A stretch of DNA of 64,000 nucleotides from Aureimonas sp. OT7 (GTDB lineage: Bacteria; Pseudomonadota; Alphaproteobacteria; Rhizobiales; Rhizobiaceae): positions 387,501 through 451,500 of the forward strand of contig NZ_CP062167.1 in assembly GCF_014844055.1 (NCBI RefSeq). Reading direction: 5' to 3'. Position numbers and translations under genes: made by a program. The notes beneath the pieces are model-generated. The model searched no databases and had not been told where the DNA came from. It saw only the letters and a list, made by a program, of their open reading frames with translations. Shown here piece by piece: positions 30,147-38,481 of the stretch; the stretch's first letter is position 1; each line of letters begins with the position of its first letter.

Positions 30147-30470
30147 ATGGCCTGGGCCTATCTTCTCGTCGCTGGTGTCCTGGAGGTCGTCTGGGCCTTC
30201 TCGATGAAGCAATCCGCAGGCTTCACACGCCTGGTGCCGAGCATCGTCACCATTCTGTTCATGGGCGCCAGCTTCGCCCTGCTGTCGATATCGATGCGGA
30301 CGCTGCCACTCGGAACCGCCTATGTCATCTGGACGGGCATCGGCGCCGTTGGCGCTTTCATCGTTGGCGTCGTCGTCCTTGGTGAAGCCGCCAATCCGAC
30401 CCGATTGCTGGCGGCGGCGTTGATCGTCACAGGGCTGATCCTGATGAAGCTCGCCACGCCCTCGGGCTGA
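30147..30470 (+). CDS. gdx: SMR family guanidinium exporter (Gdx/SugE type)
   Basis: 107-residue four-helix small multidrug-resistance protein that works as a dual-topology dimer. The conserved glutamate is E13 in the first helix (GVLEVVWAF), followed by [10 protein letters not shown], the pattern of the SugE/Gdx subgroup rather than of EmrE. Members of this subgroup exchange guanidinium for protons, and the riboswitch directly upstream supports that substrate. The ATG at 30147 is fixed by GGAG 8 nt before it; the frame is open 25 codons further upstream through the riboswitch, which is not translated. Confidence 0.9.
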   Translation: MAWAYLLVAGVLEVVWAFSMKQSAGFTRLVPSIVTILFMGASFALLSISMRTLPLGTAYVIWTGIGAVGAFIVGVVVLGEAANPTRLLAAALIVTGLILMKLATPSG

Positions 30471-30560
30471 AATTCGGGCCCCGCTACACCGAAAAGTGAT
30501 CGGCATCGCCCCAGACCCTTCCTCTGTTGCGATGCCGTGCTATTCTCAGGCGGACTTATC

Positions 30561-31874
30561 ATGCGGGGAGTGTTTCACGTGAGACACGAAATTGTTCGCG
30601 CCGAAGATGCGAGTGCCCGGACCCTCGCCCGGTTGATCCGGCAGGGATATGAAAGCTTCCAACCGGAAATCGCGGTCCGTCTGTGGACGGGTGAGCGCCT
30701 CGGGCCGGTGGATGGACCGGTCGTGGTACTGCATGATCCCGTGGCGTTGTCGCGCCTTGCCTTCCGGCCGACGATCACCACGCTCGTCGAGCTGTGGATG
30801 GAAAAAGCCTTCGATATCGAGGACGGCACGCTGTTCGACGTCGCTGGCGTCAAGAGCCGGGTCAAGACCAAGCAGGCCCTGAAACAGATCGGCAAGTGGC
30901 AGGTGGCGCGCGCGCTGCCTGCGCTGGTACGGCTGCGGCGCCAGGGAAAGGTCGTCCATGCGGCGATCGGGGAAGGCGCCGGCGCCAGTGGCTCCACCAG
31001 GCAGGCCATCCAATATCATTACGATGTCTCCAACGATTTCTACCGGCTGTTCCTGGACCAGCGCATGCTCTACTCCTGCGCGTACTTCGATGGCTGGCAC
31101 GACGATCTCGACAGGGCTCAGCGCGACAAGCTGGACATGATCTGCCGAAAACTGCGCCTGCAGCCGGGCGAACGTATGCTCGACATCGGCAGCGGCTGGG
31201 GTGCGCTCCTGATCCACGCAGTGTCCCATTACGGGGTCGTGGGCCACGGCGTCACGCTGAGCCAGGCCCAGTTCGACCTGTCGCGCGAGCGGATCGCCGA
31301 AGCCGGATTATCCGACCGGATCACGATCGAGCTGAAGCCGTTTCAGGATCTGTCCGGAAGCTTCGACAAGATATCCTCCATCGGCATGTTCGAGCATGTG
31401 GGCTTTGCCCATCACGACGAGTACTTTGCCGCGGTCCATCGGCTTCTGGAACCGGGCGGGCTCTATCTGCACCATGCCATAACGCGCCCCGCCAAGAAGA
31501 CGGTGCGGCAGTTCCATCGCAAATCGGCGGAATACAAGGCTTTGACGCAATACATCTTTCCGGGGGGCGAGCTGGATTATATCGGCCACTCCCTTCAGAA
31601 GCTCGAGGCCTACCGTTTCGAGATCCACGACGTGGAAGGGTGGCGGGAGCACTATGCCCGAACCCTCAGGCTGTGGGCCAATCGGTTGCAGGACAACATG
31701 GAAGCCGCGATCGGAATGATCGGAGAGCCGCGGGCCCGGCTCTGGCTGGCCTATCTCGTGGGATGTGCCATCAGCTTCGAACGCGGCGATGCGTTGATCC
31801 AGCAAACGCTGGCCTCTCGGAAGGTGAAGGGGCCCAGCAGGCTGCCGCCGACGCGCCGCGACCTGTATGCCTGA
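30561..31874 (+). CDS. cfa: Cyclopropane-fatty-acyl-phospholipid synthase
   Basis: 437-residue SAM-dependent enzyme that adds a methylene bridge to unsaturated acyl chains of membrane lipids. The SAM motif is MLDIGSGWGALLIHA; upstream is YHYDVSNDFYRLFLD and YSCAYF, downstream FDKISSIGMFEHVG, all typical of the family. An in-frame GTG at 30537 is an alternative start. A parS-like site covers codons 4-9 (30571-30586), so the gene start lies within a probable ParB-binding site. The gene is 66 bp or more from gdx. Confidence 0.93.
   Translation: MRGVFHVRHEIVRAEDASARTLARLIRQGYESFQPEIAVRLWTGERLGPVDGPVVVLHDPVALSRLAFRPTITTLVELWMEKAFDIEDGTLFDVAGVKSRVKTKQALKQIGKWQVARALPALVRLRRQGKVVHAAIGEGAGASGSTRQAIQYHYDVSNDFYRLFLDQRMLYSCAYFDGWHDDLDRAQRDKLDMICRKLRLQPGERMLDIGSGWGALLIHAVSHYGVVGHGVTLSQAQFDLSRERIAEAGLSDRITIELKPFQDLSGSFDKISSIGMFEHVGFAHHDEYFAAVHRLLEPGGLYLHHAITRPAKKTVRQFHRKSAEYKALTQYIFPGGELDYIGHSLQKLEAYRFEIHDVEGWREHYARTLRLWANRLQDNMEAAIGMIGEPRARLWLAYLVGCAISFERGDALIQQTLASRKVKGPSRLPPTRRDLYA
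30571..30586. other. parS-like ParB site (5' end of cfa)
   Basis: TGTTTCACGTGAGACA differs from the parS consensus by one base (A to G at position 13). It lies about 8 kb left of the putative origin, within the first codons of cfa. Confidence 0.7.
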
Positions 31875-31881
31875 ACCAAAA

Positions 31882-31907
31882 GGGCCGCCCCGTCGAAGGA
31901 GCGGCCC
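31882..31907 (-). terminator. Terminator downstream of the 23-codon ORF
   Basis: GGGCCGC (31882-31888) and GCGGCCC (31901-31907) form a stem with a 12-nt loop. Read leftward it is followed by TTTTGG, so it fits best as the end of the smr-xre-small ORF transcript; rightward it lies 8 nt after cfa but without a U-run, and may end that gene less efficiently. Confidence 0.55.
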
Positions 31908-31960
31908 CGTGATTGCGAGCTCTTGCCGTCAGGCCGTGCCTGAATGGCCGAAAGCCATCG

Positions 31961-32032
31961 TCAGAAAGAAGGCTGCCCCTTCCCGTCGACGCGCATTTCC
32001 GATCCTGTCGGCAATTGCAAACCACTCGACAT
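31961..32032 (-). CDS. 23-codon ORF with perfect extended Shine-Dalgarno
   Basis: The ATG at 32032 is preceded by AAGGAGGTGATCC, which is complementary to 13 nt of the usual 16S rRNA 3' end, with normal spacing to the ATG. The 23-residue product starts MSSGLQLPTGSE, ends GKGQPSF and has no hydrophobic segment. An in-frame ATG at 32062 would give a 33-residue form. It is downstream of smr-xre on the same strand and is followed by a U-tailed hairpin. I do not recognise it; it could be a real small protein, a leader peptide, or a ribosome-binding decoy. Confidence 0.45.
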   Translation of the reverse strand: MSSGLQLPTGSEMRVDGKGQPSF

Positions 32033-32109
32033 TGGATCACCTCCTTCCGTTTCGTTGAACATGGGTTGATATTGGGGACCACCGATGGCCATTGCAAGGC
32101 AGGCGAAGG

Positions 32110-32496
32110 TTATTTTACGCGTCGGCCCGCCTCGATACGTCCTGCGGCCTGCTCCAGTATCTCCAGAAGCTGCCGGATATCCGCCGGGCTGAGGGATCCG
32201 ATGGTTTCCGCCAGGCGATTGGCCAGCACCGTCGCCTCGGGCGCGAGCCCTCCGGTTTCCACCGTCACCCGTGGATGGGACAACTCGGCCAGCCGCTCCA
32301 GCTCTTCCGCATCGTCCCAGATCACACCCAGATAGCCGATCATCCGCTGCAGCAGATACCAGCTCGGACGACCGCGCCGGCCATGCTCCAGTGCCGACAG
32401 ATAGGCTCCGGAAACGCCGAGCGCTTCCGCCATCTGGCCCTGGCTGACCCCTTTTTCGCGCCGTAGCGCACGGACCTTCTCTCCGAATGGTGTCAT
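32110..32496 (-). CDS. XRE family helix-turn-helix regulator
   Basis: 128 residues. A Cro/CI-type helix-turn-helix spans about 5-60 (VSQGQMAEALGVSGAYLSALEHGRRG), followed by a helical C-terminal part (ERLAELSHPRVTV, LSPADIRQLLEILEQAA) that is probably for dimerisation. Its targets are unknown. The start codon overlaps the smr stop (ATGA), so it is translated with smr, an arrangement common in Hyphomicrobiales. Confidence 0.9.
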   Translation of the reverse strand: MTPFGEKVRALRREKGVSQGQMAEALGVSGAYLSALEHGRRGRPSWYLLQRMIGYLGVIWDDAEELERLAELSHPRVTVETGGLAPEATVLANRLAETIGSLSPADIRQLLEILEQAAGRIEAGRRVK

Positions 32497-33032
32497 GTCT
32501 TTCGCAGCCTGACGTAGAACGCGCCGTCCCCACCGTGGCTTCGCTCGGCGACGTCGAACCCCGAGACGAGGCGGCGGAAGGCATCCGTGGCGATCCAGTG
32601 CGGGAATGCGCGCCGCAATGCGCCGGTCGATCCGGACGAGGATCCCCGGCCGGTGATCACCAGAACATGGCGCAGCCCCATGCCGTGGGCAGACCGGAGG
32701 AAACCCAGCAGCGCATAATGCGCCACGGCCTCGGTCTTGCCGTGAAGGTCTATGCGGGCGTCGATCTCCAGCCGGCCCCGGCCCAGCTTGCGCCGTACCG
32801 GCCGGTCGATCGTCTCCTGGACAATATGGGAGCGCGCCGGCGGGCCCGGCGCAATGTCCGGCCGTGGGGCCGTGCCCGGCCTGACCTGCGCTTCCGGCGT
32901 TCTGCCGGCTCCGGCAAGGGCATCTTCAGGCGGCTCGGGCAGCAGGGCCCGCCCTGGCAGCGGACGCGCGGTGCGCGCGACGGCCGACCACAGGCGCTTG
33001 TCTTCCTCGGTCAGGACGCCTCGCCGCTTCAT
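32493..33032 (-). CDS. Smr domain protein
   Basis: 179 residues: a variable Pro/Ala/Arg-rich N-terminal part (1-85) and a C-terminal Smr domain from about 88, with the LDLHG-type motif (ARIDLHGKT) and the ITGRGSSS motif. Smr domains are nicking or RNA-endonuclease folds related to the MutS2 C terminus; stand-alone forms in alphaproteobacteria have no settled role. Its start is 15 nt after the Tim44-like gene, and its stop overlaps xre. Confidence 0.9.
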   Translation of the reverse strand: MKRRGVLTEEDKRLWSAVARTARPLPGRALLPEPPEDALAGAGRTPEAQVRPGTAPRPDIAPGPPARSHIVQETIDRPVRRKLGRGRLEIDARIDLHGKTEAVAHYALLGFLRSAHGMGLRHVLVITGRGSSSGSTGALRRAFPHWIATDAFRRLVSGFDVAERSHGGDGAFYVRLRKT

Positions 33033-33046
33033 GCCTCAAGAGAGCC

Positions 33047-33742
33047 TCAGCTTTCTTCAGATTCGGTCTCTACCAGCTTCCAGTTCGGATCGCGCGAACG
33101 GGTGTCGCGCGCGAAGGTCCACACGTCCCGAACCTCGACAACCGTCTCCGGATCGCCATCCGCAACGGTGCCGTCGGGCTTGAGAACGGCAGAGATAAGC
33201 TGGGAGACGATGCGCAGGGTCACGTAGGCCTCGGTGCCCTTCAACTCGGCCGATACGATCTTTGCATCGTCGATTCCGACGAACGAGGATTGCATGCGCT
33301 CGCCGCGCTTTTCGCGGTCGGTGATGGCCGTATCGAAGCCCTGGTAGACTTCCGGGGAAAGGAGGTTGCGCAGCAGCTTCCTGTCACCGTCCGCAAAGGC
33401 GGTCACGATCATTTCATAAGCGATCTTCGCTCCATCCACGAAGGTCGGTGCGTCGAAGGACGGATCTGCATCCTTGATCCTGCGCAGTTCGGTATTGGTT
33501 GCCGTGCCCGGCTCCGCCAGCTTGTCGATGGCCTCGTAGCTGCTGGCGACCGGCTCGGTGTCCGGCAGGCGGCGGCTGGGCAGGGTTACGACGTTGCCCG
33601 GGCTCGCGGCCCCGTTCTGGTCGTTGCGCGTGTAGGGATCGTAGGGCGGGCGCTCGTTGCCGGTGCGGCGCCCCAGTACCGTCCACAACTGGTAGAGGAC
33701 GATCACCGTCACCACGATAAAGAAGATCGTCCCGAAACCCAT
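33047..33742 (-). CDS. Tim44/TimA family inner-membrane protein
   Basis: 231 residues. An N-terminal membrane anchor (about 2-20, MGFGTIFFIVVTVIVLYQLW) is followed by a charged linker and a Tim44 domain (about 75-225: FVDGAKIAYEMIVTAFADGDRKLLRNLLSPEVYQGF). Mitochondrial Tim44 recruits Hsp70 to the import channel; the alphaproteobacterial form (TimA) is a membrane protein of unclear role. In many relatives a lytic transglycosylase gene, mltA, follows; here smr comes directly. Confidence 0.9.
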   Translation of the reverse strand: MGFGTIFFIVVTVIVLYQLWTVLGRRTGNERPPYDPYTRNDQNGAASPGNVVTLPSRRLPDTEPVASSYEAIDKLAEPGTATNTELRRIKDADPSFDAPTFVDGAKIAYEMIVTAFADGDRKLLRNLLSPEVYQGFDTAITDREKRGERMQSSFVGIDDAKIVSAELKGTEAYVTLRIVSQLISAVLKPDGTVADGDPETVVEVRDVWTFARDTRSRDPNWKLVETESEES

Positions 33743-33890
33743 GCTCTCCGCATCCCTTGAATCCGTGTAAAAGCTATCCGACGCATATAGACATGGTGCG
33801 CGCGGCATTCAAATCACGCCGCGCGATACCTATGTGCCCGATATTCACTCCGCCTCTAAGGCATCCGACCGGGAAAGACACCGCCTGCCC

Positions 33891-34421
33891 ATGCCCGCAC
33901 TCCTCGTCCTGATCGCAATTCTTGCTCTTCCAATGGTCGAGATCGGCGTCTTCATCGCCGTCGGCAGCCAGATCGGTATCGGCTGGACCCTGGCCCTCGT
34001 GGTGGTCTCGTTCCTGCTCGGCATCGTCCTGTTTCGCAGGCAGGGGTTCTCCACGCTCAAGGCCGCCCAGGCGGAAGCACGCGCCGGTGTTGTTCCGGAG
34101 CGCCCGATCGTCCATGGCGCGATGATCGTCCTAGGGTCGATCCTGTTGATGATCCCGGGTTTCGTCACCGACATCTTCGGCCTGCTGCTTTTCGTCCCGC
34201 CGGTGCGCGACATGATCTGGAATGCGATGCGCTCCCGCATCACCGTTCGGGCGTACGGCCCCGGCCATGCCACCTATACGGCCGGAACCGCGCATCGCGT
34301 GGGCCCGGAGGTGATAGACCTTCAGGAAGACGATTTCGAACGCCGGGACAGCGATCCGGACTCGCCATGGTCGGACGGCCAGGCAGGCGACAACCGTAGG
34401 TTGCCTCCAGACCGGTCGTAG
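33891..34421 (+). CDS. fxsA: FxsA family membrane protein
   Basis: 176 residues with three or four hydrophobic segments (about 3-22, 27-46, 85-117) and the family's [16 protein letters not shown] and [23 protein letters not shown] motifs. FxsA in E. coli counteracts phage T7 exclusion by F when overproduced; its normal task is unknown. A polar C-terminal tail (130-176) is longer than usual. Divergent from the Tim44-like gene. The start at 33891 is set by homology. Confidence 0.9.
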   Translation: MPALLVLIAILALPMVEIGVFIAVGSQIGIGWTLALVVVSFLLGIVLFRRQGFSTLKAAQAEARAGVVPERPIVHGAMIVLGSILLMIPGFVTDIFGLLLFVPPVRDMIWNAMRSRITVRAYGPGHATYTAGTAHRVGPEVIDLQEDDFERRDSDPDSPWSDGQAGDNRRLPPDRS

Positions 34422-34494
34422 GCTCGCTTGTCTCGCCGGACCCGGCATGCTAGCGCAACACCAGCCTGACGCATCGATATCACGAGGAAATTTG

Positions 34495-34989
34495 ATGTCC
34501 GAAACCGAAAAGGCCAATGGCCAGACTGCCCCGGCCGCGGCCCCCAGCCTGAACGTGCTGACGCAGTACATCAAGGATCTCTCCTTCGAGAGCCCGAATG
34601 CGCCCGGCGTTCTTCGTGGACAGGGAAAGCCGCCGGCAATCAACATCGGCGTCAACGTCTCCGCCCTGCCGGTCACCGGCTCCAACGGCGAGTACGATGT
34701 CAAGCTGACGCTCAACGCCCGTGCGGGCGAAGGCGCGGAAGCGATGTTCCTGGTCGAACTGCAGTATGGCGGCATCTTCCGGGTCGAGAATTTCCCGCAG
34801 GAGCATCTCCTGCCGGTTCTTTTCATCGAGTGCCCTCGCCTTCTGTTCCCCTTTGCACGCCAGGTCATCGCCGACGTCACGCGGAACGGCGGTTTCCCGC
34901 CTCTGATGGTCGATCCTATCGATTTTGCTGCGCTGTTCCAGCAGCGCATGGCCGAAGAGCGCGCCCGCCAGCAGGTGCAGCCTTCCTGA
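34495..34989 (+). CDS. secB: Protein-export chaperone SecB
   Basis: 164-residue tetrameric chaperone that keeps preproteins unfolded and delivers them to SecA. Family marks are [19 protein letters not shown] near the start, [23 protein letters not shown], and [27 protein letters not shown] near the end. GAGGAA lies upstream of the ATG at 34495. A strong terminator follows the gene. Confidence 0.97.
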   Translation: MSETEKANGQTAPAAAPSLNVLTQYIKDLSFESPNAPGVLRGQGKPPAINIGVNVSALPVTGSNGEYDVKLTLNARAGEGAEAMFLVELQYGGIFRVENFPQEHLLPVLFIECPRLLFPFARQVIADVTRNGGFPPLMVDPIDFAALFQQRMAEERARQQVQPS

Positions 34990-35015
34990 TACCAGGCCCA
35001 TCGGATCCATCGTCA

Positions 35016-35041
35016 GGGCGCCACTCGGTGGCGCCCTTTTT
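35016..35041 (+). terminator. Intrinsic terminator after secB
   Basis: GGGCGCCAC (35016-35024) and GTGGCGCCC (35028-35036) form a perfect 9-bp stem with a 3-nt loop, followed by TTTTT (35037-35041). It sits between convergent secB and dnaQ. Confidence 0.93.
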
Positions 35042-35059
35042 CATGGCCATTGCCCGGGA

Positions 35060-35770
35060 TCAGTCGGCGGGCAGATAGGTGCGCCAGATGGCCTCTTCGC
35101 CGAGCGTCGCCACGAAGGCGGCGTGACGGGCGCGCTGCGCGTCGTCCAACCGGGGCGGCAAGGCGATTGGCCGCTGCCGGGTCGGTTGCAGCACGACGTC
35201 GCCAAGCGTGTCGTTGCCCTGGGATCGGCCTTCTTCCGGATTCAGCAGCAAGGCCGCCTGGCGGCCACCGATCAGCTCGATATAGACCTGCGCCAGAAGC
35301 TCGGAGTCCACGAGCGCCCCGTGCTTGTCGCGGCGCGACGTATCGATCTGGAATCGCGAGCACAGGGCATCCAGCGTCGCCGGTGCCATCGGAAACTTGC
35401 GCCGCGCCATGGGGAGCGTGTCGATGATCGACGACAGGGGAATCTCCTGCCGTCCAAGGCGCTTCATCTCGGCGTTCAGGAAGCGCACGTCGAATGCCGC
35501 ATTGTGCGCGATCAGCATCGCATCGCTGAAAAACGCGACGAAGTCGTCCGCCACCTCTTCGAACAACGGCTTATCCTTCAGGAAATCGTCTGAAATCCCG
35601 TGGATGTCGAATGCCCCCGGATCGACCCGCCTTCCCGCCGGCCGAATGAAGCAATGGAACTCCCGGCCCGTCGGAATATGGTTCCACAACTCGATGCCGC
35701 CGATCTCGATGACCCGGTCGGCCTCGAAATCGAGCCCGGTCGTTTCCGTATCGAAGACGATTTCGCGCAT
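35060..35770 (-). CDS. dnaQ: DNA polymerase III epsilon subunit
   Basis: 236-residue 3'-5' proofreading exonuclease of the replicase core. Exo I is DTETTG (7-12) with its two acidic residues, Exo II is HNAAFDVRFLN, Exo III is KHGALVDSELL, giving the DEDDh set. The C-terminal part after about 180 should bind the alpha subunit and clamp. The start MREIVFDTETTG at 35770 is standard. It lies 73 bp after coaE in the leftward maf-aroE-coaE-dnaQ row. Confidence 0.95.
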   Translation of the reverse strand: MREIVFDTETTGLDFEADRVIEIGGIELWNHIPTGREFHCFIRPAGRRVDPGAFDIHGISDDFLKDKPLFEEVADDFVAFFSDAMLIAHNAAFDVRFLNAEMKRLGRQEIPLSSIIDTLPMARRKFPMAPATLDALCSRFQIDTSRRDKHGALVDSELLAQVYIELIGGRQAALLLNPEEGRSQGNDTLGDVVLQPTRQRPIALPPRLDDAQRARHAAFVATLGEEAIWRTYLPAD

Positions 35771-35843
35771 GGAACAACCCTTGACACCCCAGCCTGTCCC
35801 CTCTTCGCGCATCGGCTAGCGCGCCTCAACCCCGATCGTGAAG

Positions 35844-36422
35844 TTATCCAAGGTGCCGAACGATTGCCTCCACCGCCGTCCTGGCCGCGTCGAGGCCCGA
35901 CGCGGTATCGATCACGAAATCCGCCTTTGCCCGCTTGTCGGCGTCGGGGATCTGCCGTGCCAGGATCGCGTCCAGCTTCTGCGCCGTCATACCGGGCCTC
36001 GCCAGCACCCGCTCGCGCTGGACGGCCTCCGGCGCGGTAACGACGAGGACCGCGTCCATATCCGCCTCCCGTCCGGTTTCGAACAGCAGCGGAATGTCGA
36101 GGACGACGAGCGGATGGCCGTTGCGCCGCGCCGCATCCAGAAAGTCGGCCTCCGCCTCCCGCACCAGAGGATGGACGATCGCTTCCAGCGTGCGTAGTGC
36201 GTCGGGATTGCCGACAACCGCCTGCGACAGCGCAGCGCGGTCGATGACGCCGTCGCGCAGGGTCCCTGGAAAGGCGTCGTCGATCCGTTGTGCCCGAGGT
36301 CCGGCGTAGATGCGGTGCACGGACGCGTCGGCGCTGTACACAGGAACGCCCAGCGCCTCGAACATGGCCGCCGTCGTGCTTTTGCCCATCCCGATGGATC
36401 CGGTGAGGCCGAGGATCTTCAC
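35844..36422 (-). CDS. coaE: Dephospho-CoA kinase
   Basis: 192-residue P-loop kinase for the last step of CoA synthesis. The P-loop is GSIGMGKS (8-15). The LID and CoA-binding parts are seen as VHPLVREAE and [10 protein letters not shown]. The start is a GTG at 36422, because the frame upstream of it has no family match and the GTG gives the normal [11 protein letters not shown] opening. It is 4 nt after the preceding gene, so the two are coupled. Confidence 0.93.
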   Translation of the reverse strand: MKILGLTGSIGMGKSTTAAMFEALGVPVYSADASVHRIYAGPRAQRIDDAFPGTLRDGVIDRAALSQAVVGNPDALRTLEAIVHPLVREAEADFLDAARRNGHPLVVLDIPLLFETGREADMDAVLVVTAPEAVQRERVLARPGMTAQKLDAILARQIPDADKRAKADFVIDTASGLDAARTAVEAIVRHLG

Positions 36423-36426
36423 CCCG

Positions 36427-36831
36427 TCAGTCCGTGACCGTGCTGGTAATGCGCAAGGCATTGTCCTGCCCGTCCCGCACCAGAAGATACCGGCACGAGA
36501 ATTCCAGCGCCACGTCGCCGTCGGCGCGCTCGTGGCGCCACCGAAGAACGGCATTGGCGCTTTCGACGCCTCCCGTCAGCTCCAGGATGTCGAAGCGCGT
36601 ATGCACGATCTCTTCGCGCTCGAAGACGTCCAGCAGGGCCTCGATGTTTTCGAGGAGTTCGTCTTCGTCGGCAAAGCTATTGCCGCGTCCGCCCTGCCAC
36701 AGGGTTGCAGGGAAGGCAAAGCAGGCGGCCACGGCATCGCAGTCGAAATCGTCGAACCCTTCGGCGTAGTCGGTGAAGAGGCCCATCACCTCGTCCCTTG
36801 CCGTCTCTGCGCCCTGCCCTGCCGTATCCAT
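36427..36831 (-). CDS. NTF2/SnoaL-like protein of unknown function
   Basis: 134 residues with the cone-like NTF2/SnoaL pattern: an N-terminal helix ([17 protein letters not shown]), [16 protein letters not shown], an [16 protein letters not shown] helix, then strands ([38 protein letters not shown]). No catalytic residues can be named. It is inserted between aroE (2-nt gap) and coaE (4-nt gap), which are usually adjacent in the order, so it is part of that transcript. Function unknown. Confidence 0.78.
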   Translation of the reverse strand: MDTAGQGAETARDEVMGLFTDYAEGFDDFDCDAVAACFAFPATLWQGGRGNSFADEDELLENIEALLDVFEREEIVHTRFDILELTGGVESANAVLRWRHERADGDVALEFSCRYLLVRDGQDNALRITSTVTD

Positions 36832-36833
36832 CG

Positions 36834-37682
36834 TCAAACTCCCTTCTCGATATCGCGCAGGACGAGGCCACGAAGTGCCTCGTCCACCTGTGGCTTTACG
36901 CCGAACCATCGCTCGAAACCCGGCACGGCCTGATGCAGGAGCATGCCGAGCCCGTCCGCCGTCCGCAGGCCGCGGGCCCGCGCCGCCGCCAGCAGGGGCG
37001 TCTCGATGGGCACGTAGACGATGTCTGTCACAAGGGCCGCATCGGCAAGGCCGGTAAGGTCGCTTATCGCCAATGCCTCGCCATCGGGCGTGTGTGCCGG
37101 ACGCGTATTGACGAGGAGGTCCGCCCGGCGCATCAATCGCGCCTCGTCCTCGAGCCCGTGGGCCATGACGCGCCCGCCGAACCCATCGGCAACCGTCGCC
37201 GCCCGTGCCGGATTGCGGTTCACGATATGTACGCTGCGCGCGCCGGCCGAAAGAACGGCGTGGACAACCGCCCGTGCCGCGCCCCCCGCGCCCAGCACCA
37301 CCACCGTCTCGGCATCGCGCCAGCCCGCCAGCCGGTCATCCAGATTGGCGGCAAAGCCGTGGGCGTCGGTGTTGCCGCCAACCAGCACATCGTCCTCGAA
37401 CCACAGCGTGTTGACCGCGCCGATGGCGGTGGCTGCCGCATCGAGCCGACCGGCAGCGCGGAAGGCCGCTTCCTTGTGGGGAATGGTCACGTTGCCGCCG
37501 ACGAACCCCCCGGATCTGAGGTCCGACAGGAACTGCTCGATCTCCTCGGGCGGTACGCCTGCGCGCTGGTAACTGCCCGGCAGGCCGTGCCGCTGCAACC
37601 AGGCTCCGTGGATCAACGGCGAACGGGAGTGCCATACCGGCCACCCGGTGACGAAGGCGCGCGGTATCGCCACATCAGGCAT
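36834..37682 (-). CDS. aroE: Shikimate dehydrogenase
   Basis: 282-residue NADP-dependent enzyme reducing 3-dehydroshikimate in aromatic amino-acid synthesis. The catalytic pair is K70 (NVTIPHKE) and D106 (GGNTDAHGF); the cofactor motif is GAGGAARA; the C-terminal GLGMLLHQAVPGFERWFG motif is typical. The start at 37682 overlaps maf by 8 nt. Confidence 0.95.
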   Translation of the reverse strand: MPDVAIPRAFVTGWPVWHSRSPLIHGAWLQRHGLPGSYQRAGVPPEEIEQFLSDLRSGGFVGGNVTIPHKEAAFRAAGRLDAAATAIGAVNTLWFEDDVLVGGNTDAHGFAANLDDRLAGWRDAETVVVLGAGGAARAVVHAVLSAGARSVHIVNRNPARAATVADGFGGRVMAHGLEDEARLMRRADLLVNTRPAHTPDGEALAISDLTGLADAALVTDIVYVPIETPLLAAARARGLRTADGLGMLLHQAVPGFERWFGVKPQVDEALRGLVLRDIEKGV

Positions 37683-38274
37683 CGAGGGCGCCTTCCGCCT
37701 GCAGATCCTTGACCAGCGGCAGCAGAGGCAGGCCGACAATGGTGAAGAAATCGCCCTCTATCCGATCCATCAGGAGGATACCGGAGCCCTCGATCTGGTA
37801 GGCGCCGACACTGCCCAGCACCGCCTCGCCGGCCTTGGCGAGATACTGGCCGATCTCCTTGGGTGTCAATTGACGCAAGGTGATGGAGGCGGTCTCGACC
37901 CGTCGGCTCAGCACCACGCCGCTTCTGACAATCGCGTAGGCGCTGTGCAGTCTGTGCGTGCGCCCGGACAAGGCCAGGAGCGTGCGTCGCGCCTGTTCCA
38001 TGGATGTCGGCTTGTGGAAGAGAACGCCATCCAGCTCCAGAGTCTGGTCGGCCCCTACCACGAACCGCCCTGGCCGACCCTCCGACACGTCGACGGCCTT
38101 CGCTTCCGCCAGGATCGAGGCCAGGTCTTCGGCCGTTACCTCCGCATCCCCGAACGACTCCTCGACGGCGCGTTCATCGATGCCGGAGGCGATCGCCTCG
38201 ACGGCGATCCCCGCCTGTTCGAGAAGGCGTCGCCGATGCACGCTGCCCGACGCGAGAATGATGGGTTCCGTCAT
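37675..38274 (-). CDS. maf: Maf-like nucleoside triphosphate pyrophosphatase
   Basis: 199 residues. Maf proteins hydrolyse non-canonical or surplus nucleoside triphosphates and can arrest division when overproduced. The N-terminal IILASGSVHRRRLL loop, the ERAVEES segment and the GADQTLELDG site are the family motifs. It is the first gene left of the putative origin and opens the leftward aroE-coaE-dnaQ row. Confidence 0.93.
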   Translation of the reverse strand: MTEPIILASGSVHRRRLLEQAGIAVEAIASGIDERAVEESFGDAEVTAEDLASILAEAKAVDVSEGRPGRFVVGADQTLELDGVLFHKPTSMEQARRTLLALSGRTHRLHSAYAIVRSGVVLSRRVETASITLRQLTPKEIGQYLAKAGEAVLGSVGAYQIEGSGILLMDRIEGDFFTIVGLPLLPLVKDLQAEGALDA

Positions 38275-38455
38275 TCGAACCTCCCCTGAGCTGTCCCAGC
38301 ATCCCTTCTAGCCAGCCACGCGGCCGCGTTCCAGACGGCGGACTCGATTCTTAGACACGGTGCAAGGGGAACCAACCCGCCGCCCCCGACATTCTGGCAG
38401 GTCTGTGGGAATCACTGGATGGTATGGGGGAGCGCCCACGCCTTAGCCGGACGCG

Positions 38456-38481
38456 GTGGGAAAGCGCCATGCTTTTCCACA
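38456..38481. repeat. Inverted pair of DnaA-box-like sequences in putative oriC
   Basis: GTGGGAAAGC (38456-38465) and GCTTTTCCAC (38471-38480) are inverted repeats matching at 9 of 10 positions around a 5-bp centre. The right arm contains the DnaA-box-like TTTTCCACA; the left arm reads CTTTCCCAC on the other strand, a weaker match, so two DnaA molecules could face each other here. Confidence 0.5.

Noticed and set aside
32034..32046. GGATCACCTCCTT on the plus strand, identical to the 16S rRNA 3' end
   Set aside because: Only 13 nt match and the flanks are unrelated, so it is not an rRNA fragment; on the minus strand it is the Shine-Dalgarno of a small ORF.
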